DNA of 64,000 nucleotides from Dichetophora obliterata (lineage: Eukaryota > Arthropoda > Insecta > Diptera > Sciomyzidae): contig OY986438.1 in NCBI GenBank assembly GCA_963920525.1, positions 95,640,557 to 95,704,556 on the forward strand, in the 5' to 3' direction. The notes beneath the pieces are model-generated. The model saw only the letters and a list, made by a program, of their open reading frames with translations. It was not told where the DNA came from and did not search any database. Within the stretch, counting starts at the first letter, position 1. Every line of letters starts with the position of its first letter. The translations under genes were made by a program, and so were the position numbers. Of the stretch, positions 55,045-64,000 are shown piece by piece.

Positions 55045-57947
55045 TTAGTTGGAGGGTGGATAGATGGAGTAGTGTCGGTGAAGATTTGTTTTGAATTTGC
55101 ACAGCTCAAAACTGCCGGGAAACACGCTCGCAGGGAGACTATTCCACAACTTAACCGAGCGACTAAAGAACGAATTATCGCGGTAATGCGAAGTTCTATT
55201 AGGCATCGATGCAATGGTAAAGAGGTGGGCTTGGACAGCTGCCCGAGTGGACCTGGGAAACACACGAGCTGGTGGCGTCAGGCCATGTATCTCCCTTGAA
55301 CACTTCCCATGGTAATACCTATACAGAAGGCTTAGGCAACCTACATTACGTCGATGCTCAAGAGAGTTGAGAGAGGATGAAATACTTTCATCTCCTATCA
55401 AATATATTGCACGACGTTGAATTCGGTCCAGAAGCTCCAAATAAGATCTTGAAGCCCCTGCCCAAATGTGCGAATTGTACTCCATTTTCGGCCTAATATA
55501 TGAGGTGTAGATCATGGGAAGATCAGCTGAAGTGAAATATTTTTTGCACCGTTTTAGAAAACCTAGGCACTTGCCCGCTTCTTTCGACACATCGAAAATA
55601 TGATCATTCCAACGAAGATCAGATTGGATCGATATGCCCAGAACGTCAAGAGCGGCTGATTCCACAAGATCCACACCATTCATACTGAGAGGAGCTAAAG
55701 GGCAATTTACTCGCTTGTGGGTTAACAGACAACACTGGGTCTTGCTTGCATTGAACTCTACTCTATTAGCAAGACCCCACTCGGAGATTTTTTGTAAATC
55801 ATTAAGGAGTGTGTCATTCATAGTTTGCCTTTTTCTCTCAATCTTCATAGAGCTTGGGAGTTTTTTGAATGAATTTCAATGACAAATGCCGCTGTCGTCC
55901 GCAAACGAATGTATTGGGTTATGCGTCAACGACAGAAGGTCGTTGATAAAAACCAGAAACAAGGTTGGCGATAGAACTGAACCCTGCGGTACTCCCGCGT
56001 TGATGGCGTGCTTCTCGGACGAAATACCGTCAACTACGACTCGAATCGTTCTGTCCTTGAGAAAACACGTGATCCATCGAGCAAAATTACCACCAAAACC
56101 ATATGCAGCAAGTTTTGACACGAGCGCTTTATGCCACACTCGGTCGAACGCTTTTGAAATATCCAGAGCAACAACCCTGCTCTCGCCGAAAAAGTAAACG
56201 CATTTATTCCATTCTTCGGTTAAGAACGCCATAAGATCACCAGTAGAGTGAGCCCTACGGAAACCATATTGACGGTCACTGAGCAGTTGGTTGTGCTCCA
56301 GATAGTTCATAATGGTGAAGTTTATTACGCTCTCCATAACTTTGGAAAGCGTAGAGCATATCGCAATGGGTCGGTAGTTTGCAGTGTTCGTGGCATCACC
56401 CTTTTTAGGTACCGGCTGGACATTTGCCACCTTCCAACAAGATGGAAATATTCCTGTTCTGTAGGAGATGTTGAAAAGGTTGCGCAAAGGCCGAGCCAGC
56501 GAAGAAGCACACATTTTAAGCACAATTGGCGGTATGCCATCAGGACCAGAGGCTTTGTTTACGTTGAGATTTGAAAGGACCCTTTTAACTGCTCTCGTTC
56601 GAAAGTATATCTCCTGCATTGCAGAAGATTCATTCTCAACAAAGGGCAGTGGCTGATTGCTATCCGAGAGAGTGGAATTTTGTGCAAACAATCTAGCCAA
56701 TAGGTTCGCTTTATCAGCCGAGTCAGTGAAGATTTGGTCATCTTTTAAAAGAGCTGGAATCGATGACGATGTCTGGTTCTTAACTCTCCTAACAAATGAC
56801 CAAAAATTTTTGCTCCCTTTGGGGCAGAGAAGACCCAGTTCTCGAATGCGAGCTTCGTGCAGAAACTTTTCGCGTTTTAAAATTGCATTACAGCGATTCC
56901 TTGCCTCGATGCGAAGTCTTTTAGTATCAGTATTATTGTTAGAACGCCAATTCTGAAAAGCTTCCTCTTTGGACCTGACTGCAATCCTGCAAGTCTCATT
57001 AAACCATGAGTGGTCTTTTGGTTTAATGCTTCTCATCTTATTGGGAATGAAAGACCGCATACCCAATAAAATAATTTCTTGTACCATAACAGCCGCGGCA
57101 TTCACATTTCTATCAGCGAAACATAATTTCCAATTGAAGCTGCGATAAAAATTATTTAACGCAGTCCAATTTGCCTTTCCATAAAACCATGCAGTCCTCT
57201 TCGGGGCTTTGGGCGTAGAGGTGCAGGGGTTAGAATATGGAAAAACAGCGGAGATGGTACAATGGTCCGAGTTACCAAGAGGTGCGTTGACACTCACATC
57301 ATATTTTTCATGATGTGAAGTCAGAAAAAGGTCAAGGGTATTATGGCTATGCATATCACTTTGAGGAAAAAAGTGGGTTCCTTCACTAGTTGGATCAATT
57401 GGTTCGATTCAGCAAATAGCTCAACATATTGCCCAACAGGTGTCAATGGGCCCGAGTGACGTAACCAAGCCGGGTTGTGGACATTGAAATCGCCTGCTAC
57501 AACGATCTCACTGTCAGGAAACAACCCCAAAATATACGTGATCGAATCAGAGAGAGAGTCCAGTTTGTTAAAAGTGGGCTCCCTCCCTAGATTCGGACTT
57601 CTATAAATAAAGCAGAAATGTAGCAAGTGAGAGCGAAGCCTGAACCTAACCCACATTGAGCTAAACTCTGGATCGGTCACGTTCAGACTCCGCTCACACT
57701 GGTACGCTACATCTGCTCTTATAAAAAGGGCAATGCCCCTATGCAAAGAAAACAATTGCAGTAAGCGATACCCAGGTATGTGAAAATCCAGTGGATCTGC
57801 ATCCTCGGCCACCTGGGTCTCGCTCAGTGCCATTATTTGAGGCCTATGTAGAGTACAATGCACATAGACCGAGAAAAAATTCTCCCTCAGTCCACGAACA
57901 TTGCAGAAATCCAAGCGAAAATGACCCGACATTTCCGCACCATGCAA
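55045..57947 (-). pseudogene. Jockey-group LINE ORF2, nearly intact
   Basis: Endonuclease/reverse transcriptase of a non-LTR element. The start at 57947 (MHGAEMSGHFRLDFCNVRGL) leads into an apurinic-type endonuclease: ALSETQVAED, VVAGDFNVHNPAWL and, after a frame change, GNSDHCTI. The RT follows: VNKASGPDGIPPIVLKMCAS, VPKKGDATNTANYRPIAICS, YGFRRAHSTGDLMAF, ALDISKAFDRVWHKAL, GVPQGSVLSPTLFLVFINDL and HSFADDSGICH. The C-terminal part runs from EFNASKTQCCLLTHKR to a stop at 55045. Only two lesions are seen: a one-base loss near 57358-57365 and an in-frame TGA at 55876-55878, right after the FADD box. The 3' UTR and poly(A) follow; no ORF1 lies upstream, so the copy is 5'-truncated. The clade is uncertain (jockey/BS or CR1-like). 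Confidence 0.85.
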
Positions 57948-58895
57948 AAATCAAACAAATAAGGGCATACAAGGTAATTAGTTACGGCTGCAAGAGAGCT
58001 GCACAACATGAGCAATATAAAAAGTACTGAAGCAAGTGTTATGCCTTTACTTCAGCACAATTCAGCCCACTGTGCAACCCTACTTACAAACGTAACTAAT
58101 GTGAAAGGATGGGGGAGTTGACGGAACCAAAAAAAAAAACAACAATTAATTCTTTTGATTTTTTAAGTCACGGTCGACCATTTCATGGAAATATCCAAAT
58201 ATAGATATACTATATCCCGATAATTTTTTCCATCACTAATTTATTTTCGTCGTTTTTCCATCACTAATCTATCTACTTTCATATAAAAAACAAAATTTTC
58301 ATTTTCTTTTATTTAACACGGATATAAAGTTTTTGAAATATTTATAATTTTCTTAAATCATGTTTTGAAATAAGTAGTTTTGGGTTACGCATTGTTCCAA
58401 TAATTTGATCCATTGTTCCAAAGTACTTTCTTAGCAATACCTTTTAACTCTTGCGCACACACTTTATAATACATTTTACATTCATTCTCAACTTTACAAA
58501 AATTTGCAAAAAACAAATAATTTTCGCTACACCTTACTATAAATTCATATGTCAGTTTTTGTTCCAGCTTTTTTTTTTTCTTTAAAAGATCAAAGAACCA
58601 AGGCATGCGCCTTATACAAACAAGGTTTGGTCTTTGACCTGAAAGGAAAGGGATAGATTATTTAGAGAAATTGATTGGAACTATACGTGAATTATTGATT
58701 AGGGGAAACAACCGCGAAAGACAATTTGAATTGCTTTTTAACGAGGCTAGTGTTATGCCTTAACCTCGGCAAGCATTTCAAGCCCTTAGTTGTTCCATTC
58801 CCTTCACATTTTCCACAATTTAGTTGTGGATTTTTAGTTTTCCATAATTCTTAAATGTAGGACAAAGAAAGAACAAAGAAAGTGAAAAGAACCAT
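57948..58895. other. Spacer
   Basis: No gene seen. AGTGTTATGCCTT occurs twice (58035, 58749) in the same orientation, hinting at shared repeat origin. Confidence 0.4.
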
Positions 58896-58967
58896 GCTCG
58901 AGCCCGGATTCGAACCAGGGACCTTTGGGTTGAGAGTCTAGCGCACTCTCCACTAGACTACAAAGGC
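58896..58967 (-). tRNA. tRNA-like sequence, Glu(CTC)-like, probably a relic
   Basis: On the minus strand a perfect A box (TAGTCTAGTGG) and B box (GGTTCGAATCC) stand at tRNA spacing, and the T stem CCTGG/CCGGG pairs. A loop CTCTCAA would read CTC. Acceptor pairing is only partial (GCCTTTG with CTCGAGC), and the anticodon stem (CTAGA with CCCAA) does not form. It is more likely a tRNA pseudogene or SINE head than a working gene. Confidence 0.4.
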
Positions 58968-61603
58968 CGACAAAATATTTGTTTTTTTTTTAACTATTCG
59001 TCTGCATTTTAAATGTTCGTTTGTTTACCTGGATTCCACATCATCCGTCAGTCGGTATGTTTGCTTTCGACAGTCCGTCCACTTTACATTTATTTAATTT
59101 TGCAATATAAATCAGAGCACAAAAAACACCTAAAGTCTTATAAGAATTCTACAAAAAGCTGTTCACTGTGTAAGGTAGATGTCATCTGTGGTTAAGTGGC
59201 CATACCTAAACAAATGTAATACAGAATTGTGTACAGTGGCCATGCTTAAACAAATGTAATACAGAATTGTGTACAGGTGTTTGAGGGTTTGCAGCTACAT
59301 TGTATTTAAGAAGTACTGTGTTACTTCATGTGTCCATTTACCACTGGGTTGTTTTTAGTATGCTCTTTAAAGCAGTCATTAATACAAACTCAATATGGGA
59401 AGGTATAAATGTGCAAAGTTGCCAGACAGCGTAATAGAAACAATGAGAAACTCTATAGCAGAGGAAAAGAGAGATAAAGCTTTATGCTGATTGTATGTCT
59501 AACAATTTCATGAAGCAATGATTTTTATGTTTGATTGTTTTGGCTACTTCATAAATTTAAATTTTAGTAACTTTTAAGGGTGGTTTTAAAAAAATAACGG
59601 ATGCATGATTTTAAGTTAAATATGTAGCCTTATATCAGTGAAAGAATAACTAAAATCGGTTCAGTAGTTTTAAAGTTTAGCGTCGTCGCAGATACGTGAG
59701 AAGCCTTTTACATAATGGTATAGATTTCGTAATTTCATTATTCTATGATGTAATAAAAAAAATCCCTCAATCTAAAAAAAAATTTAATTTTTATACATCA
59801 ATAGTACAAATAATATATATACTATATACGGATATACATATAATATAAAATACGGATATACATATAATATATATACTGTAATGTTAGGTGCGGGCCGGGA
59901 AAGTCAGCTCAGGCGACTATAACCGTCCTCGTACCAACATTAATTTTAAAATTCTATAATGAACCTTGTTGAAATAAAAATGCGCGAAGTAATAAATGTC
60001 TTCTAGACTGCTTCTTTATTCTTCCGCTCCAGAATTATTAATGAATGTTTAACAATTTTAAGTGCAACGTTTAGCCACCAATTGCTCAATTTAGAACATA
60101 TCCAATATCCGTTATGAGTGTAAATTTTAAATGAGTGAACTAAAAAGCTTTTAAGTTACAGTCGTGGCTATCGATATAAATTCAATAAAATTATACAATT
60201 CAACATATAAGAAAAAGTAATTCATAATATTTTAAATGAAATCATTATAGTGTTATCATACTTCAATGTGATTTAGTTTAAATAAAAGGTATACAAATAA
60301 TATTAAATGAAATAAAGAATGCATAGAAGTATACTTTTGTTACAATACTATATATTTCTACTATATATATGTACATAAATAAACACACGCACACACATAT
60401 ATACTTATAATATACACGTATATATGTATAATACATATGTGCATATGCAGTGTATATAAAGTCTGTACACTTTATTCGTAAAAACTCTAACATTGAAAAA
60501 AAGCTCGCAGCTCGACAGAAGATTTTCGTTTTTGGCTTAAAATTCATATTTTTACTTGTACTTTAAAATCCATTCAAAACACCTTAGGTCCATCAACTTT
60601 TTATTTAAAATGGGTTAAGGAACGCCGTGTCAGTCTTATTCAATTTTAAAGTCGGCTATTTATTGTTTATTATTCTCTAGGATGGGCTTTTCTTTTAACA
60701 TTTTCTTAGTGTCATGCTTATATATAATCATAGTTTTTTTTCATATATTTGGTATAGTATTATTTTGGTTGTTGCCCCTTTCATTTCGCTATTATTTTGA
60801 TCAGAATGGAATGGTAGAAAAAGACTCAGTAAATTATTACTAAAATTACGTAATACGTAAATAGTGTCAAAGTAAGTAGAGGGATTGAAAATCGAATAAG
60901 AAATTCAGATAATAAAGCAACTCAAGCCACCTACACATTTAAAAATAAATTTACTTATATCTAGCATGCTTTCTAATATAATTTATTTGTAAAGAACTCT
61001 TCTCTTGAATTTATGCATTATGTGGCCGATGAGAATGTTGAAATTCTTACGAATTTGTTCGAACACGTGTAAAATCATATCAGATTTCAAACAGTGGGTT
61101 GGTCACAGCTGAATCACTCAAGACTACTGAAGAGAAAATGTAGCGATTTCCGAAACAGGCTGTCTAGTCTACTGTGTGATTGACACTTTACAGAGTTGTT
61201 GTTGTTGCCTTTTTCATACTTACTTGATCTAAAGCTCAGAATTAAATTCATTTCTTATTTTCTTTATTTTATTATAATAATCAAATTAAAGACGATTGCA
61301 ACATTTTCTTCACAAACAACATCTAAAAGTATGTTTTGACACAGGGCCGTAGCCAGGATTTACTCATTTGTTGGGTGGTGAACATTTTTTATATTAAAAA
61401 ACTAAAATATACAAGTGCTTCTTTCATTTCATTTTCAAGTTAAGTTTTTATATATTATATATGTAAGTATTTTTATTAAATCTTTTCGATTTCCATTAGA
61501 AAAAAGTTCCATTTGTACCCCTCTAAAAATTAACCTTGGTCTATTTAAAACGATTCCCAAAATATTTTGACTGTTACGGTAGCCGCCAGTAAGCTAAGCC
61601 ATT
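58968..61603. other. Spacer with short tandem repeats
   Basis: No supported gene. GTGGCCATACCTAAACAAAT is repeated with a 40 bp period (59196-59275). An ATACGGATATACATATAATA unit is repeated near 59830-59870. A Helitron-like end lies near 59724. A hAT-like end CAGGGCCGTAGCCAGGATTT begins near 61343 without a partner. TA-rich runs fill 60350-60450. Confidence 0.45.
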
Positions 61604-62180
61604 TTGCAAAAACCTCCATTAATAATGTTTTTCGTAAACATATGGTTGGTATATTATGTATTGTAAAAAAAATGTCAGAAATTAAAGGCCGGAAAAAGCT
61701 TTTCAATCTGCATCAAAGAATTTTAATGTTTTGCAAGAGCATTAAAAACGATGCTGTTTCTCGTGCCTTATTTAGATTTTTTTTTTAATTTATTTTCACT
61801 AAAATTTAAATAAATTCATTATTTCTAATGCAATCCCCACTTTCAAGATATCGAAAGTTTTTCATTCATGACCAAAATTTCATACATATGAAAGCTAAAA
61901 TGTTAATTATAAATTAAACTCCTTCTGAAAAGTATTGTGAGAAATTAAAGAAAATGAAAATGAAGTTATTTAAATTTTGGAAGTTTTTGTATGAAAATAA
62001 AATAAAAAAATATCAAAAATATGTATGATCAAAAAATTTTCTTTAGTCCGATTGCAAAAATATAAAATTTTTTGATGCAGATTGGAAGAACTTTTTCCGG
62101 ACTACAATTTTTAACTTTATATTTTTACAACTATTGTGCAGCCAATAGATTTACGAAAAACATGATTTTTTGATGATTTT
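61604..62180. repeat. Foldback with about 130 bp imperfect arms
   Basis: The left arm (61604-61742: ATGTTTTTCGTAAA, CCGGAAAAAGCTTTTCAATC, TGCATCAAAGAATTTTA) is mirrored at about 62040-62180. It is probably a MITE. The short open frame over the left arm is a by-product. Confidence 0.55.
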
Positions 62181-63268
62181 ACAAAATGATTCAGCTCACT
62201 TAAATTTTTCAGCTAAAACGTTTTGAGAACCATTATAAAATAGACAAGGGTTCAGTTTTTGGGGTTTACAATGGAACTTTTTTCCTTATACCTTAATTTA
62301 TATACATTTCTAGTTACGTTTTTATATGTATCAATGAGTGCTGCGGAGTCGGATTCGGAGTCGAGGAGTCGGAGTCGGAGCCTGTAGGAATTCTTGTGCA
62401 AAGGAGTTGGAGTTGGAGTCGGGGAAAATGCATCGATTCCGACTGCGGCAAAACAATCATGAAAAATATATAATATTTCGCGTAATTTTGTAAATTTTGT
62501 TTAAGAGAGTATAAAAGCAGTAATTTTCTAGCTTGGTTCACCCTATAAAATTATCGACTACGCACTTAAATGAAACACTAAAGCTATCATGACTGAAATG
62601 TCAGTGACAGCTTAAAACCGGAATATAAACATTGTATTGTATTAACGGTTAAGAAAATGGAAAAAATATGTCGATAAAGTCAGCAGTTTTTGACCATTTT
62701 ACAATTACACCCGACGGAAAACATTACTCGTGTCAGTGTTATTAAAAATTATTAAAAATTATGTTGATTTTATATGATTTAAACACAAATTCTCAATGTT
62801 TAATAGTTTAGATCATATTTGATTTTAAATTCAAATTCTAGTTGTTTGATAGCTTAAAATCGTTTATTGAGCTTTAGGTCAAAGTTAGAACAATTAATTG
62901 TACTAACGAATCTTTCCAAAGAAACAACAACAACAACGTTTTTTCAATATGAAAAGGAAAAAATCACCAGCTGATTTTATTCCAATTTCGGCCCTGCTAA
63001 AGGCTTCATCAAAAATCTTTGTGATACGCCTGTGCAGCGCGCATTAGCGCACTGCACCACAGAGGCGATGAGATTTTAAGTTTCAATTTCACAGTTTTTC
63101 TCAAATTTCATATTTTCGCATTTGTTGTTGTATTTTTGCTTTAATTTAGTGTTTATGCTTATGTTATTATTATGGAGTCCAACAGTCTGTTGGAAGTCTT
63201 CCACTAACAAAACATGGTTACTGAGGTTGTTTTTAGATTTTTGCTAATATATTTTCACTATCTATATA
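62181..63268. other. AT-rich spacer
   Basis: GGAGTCGGAGTC-type simple sequence at 62345-62425. No gene seen. Confidence 0.4.
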
Positions 63269-64000
63269 TGGCCTCTTCCTGCAAGGATGAAAACGGGAAT
63301 CTAGTGACAGATGTCCAGAGTACACTGACGTTATGGAGGGAACACTTCTCTAAGCTTCTAAATGGCGACGCTGACAACAATCCCGCCAATAGAGATGATA
63401 TTCCGGAAACCCCAATTTTGGATGACAGCGTTGAGCTTCCGCTGCCCGACTGTGATGAAGTTCTGACAGCTATAGCTCGGCTTAAAAATAACAAAGCCGC
63501 GGGAGCTGATGGCTTACCTGCTGAGCTGTTTAAGAATGGAGGCGAAGCTCTACTTAAATGCATTCACGAGCTTCTATGCAGAATATGGTCGGAAGAATGC
63601 TTTTCGAACGATTGGAATATCAGTGTGCTCTGCCCAATCCACAAGAAAGGCGATCCCACTATCTGTGCCAATTACCGTGGGATAAGCCTTCTTAATATCG
63701 CATATAAGGTCCTGTCGTGCGTTTTATGTGAAAGATTGAAGCCCATGAACTGATCGGACCTTATCAGTGTGGCTACAGACCTGGAAAGTCCACCATCGAC
63801 CAGATTTTCACGCACCGACAAATCTTGGAGAAGACTCAAGAAAAACAAGTCGACACCCACCATCTTTTTGTCGACTACAAAGCCGCCTTCGACAGCCCAA
63901 TAAGGAAGCACCTGTACTCCACCATGTCTGAATTTGGTATTCCTGCAAAACTAATATGACTTTGCAGGATGACACTGAGCAACACCAGCAGCGCAGTTAA
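63269..64000 (+). pseudogene. RTE-type LINE, second copy, 5'-truncated, runs off the window
   Basis: Aligns from GCCTCTTCCTGCAAGGATGA onward with copy 1 (from about 749), but nothing matches upstream, so the 5' end is cut at about 63269. It is open through TLWREHFSKLLNGDADNN, NKAAGADGLPAELFKNGGEA, CPIHKKGDPTICANYRGISL and VLSCVLCERLKP. It keeps the 28 bp that copy 1 has lost. A 7 bp loss after CCCATG (near 63747) shifts the frame. In the downstream block, YQCGYRPGKSTIDQIF and DYKAAFDSPIRKHLYSTM are followed by TGA at 63957-63959, where copy 1 has CGA, a typical CpG decay. The catalytic box lies beyond the window. Confidence 0.85.

Noticed and set aside
61567..61788. 73-codon frame
   Set aside because: Lies on one arm of the foldback and has no recognisable motif.

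Overview
This window looks like a piece of an AT-rich insect genome. The repeat families (RTE, jockey-group LINEs, Tc1, hAT, Helitron, long-LTR retrotransposons, many TIR elements) suggest a fly, perhaps a tephritid. That placement is inference from family resemblance. I found no host protein-coding gene I can defend. There is no operon, CRISPR array or prokaryotic signal. Nearly everything recognisable is mobile DNA, most of it broken, with AT-rich spacers between.

Layout. 0.4-2.4 kb: a decayed RTE-type LINE, of which a second 5'-truncated copy runs off the right edge (63.3-64 kb). 3-4.6 kb: a hAT C-terminal scrap and a Tc1 remnant. 6.52-9.05 kb: a 2.5 kb solo LTR with a CAAC target duplication. 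9.1-11 kb: two TIR elements. 12.5-19.2 kb: three hAT-type elements with recognisable 8 bp target duplications, a Helitron and a scrap of an orphan gene family. 20.5-31.4 kb: a mosaic of dispersed repeats, foldbacks and short TIR elements, including a 153 bp-arm palindrome at 29.3-29.8 kb. 31.4-32.65 kb: a second Tc1 remnant. 36.26-37 kb: a TTAA element. 37.6-45.8 kb: a jockey-like LINE split cleanly by a 5.8 kb DNA transposon. 46.6-47.4 kb: another copy of the transposon's gene family. 52.7-54.4 kb: a second orphan transposase-like gene flanked by copies of one 14-mer. 55-58 kb: a LINE with a nearly intact ORF2. 59-63 kb: spacer, tandem duplications and a foldback.

The most interesting object is the 38750-44571 transposon. 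It has about 335 bp terminal inverted repeats and a TTA target duplication that restores the jockey reading frame exactly when the insert is removed. It carries a two-exon gene of about 605 codons from an arthropod protein family that I know only as uncharacterised. A solo LTR (39191-41873, TAAC duplication) landed in it later. The nesting gives a clear order: LINE, then DNA transposon, then LTR element, then LTR-LTR recombination. A second orphan transposase-like gene (52711-54373) is the next best lead.

Limits: everything was read by eye. Boundaries without a target duplication are approximate, and family names rest on motif recognition, not on searches.
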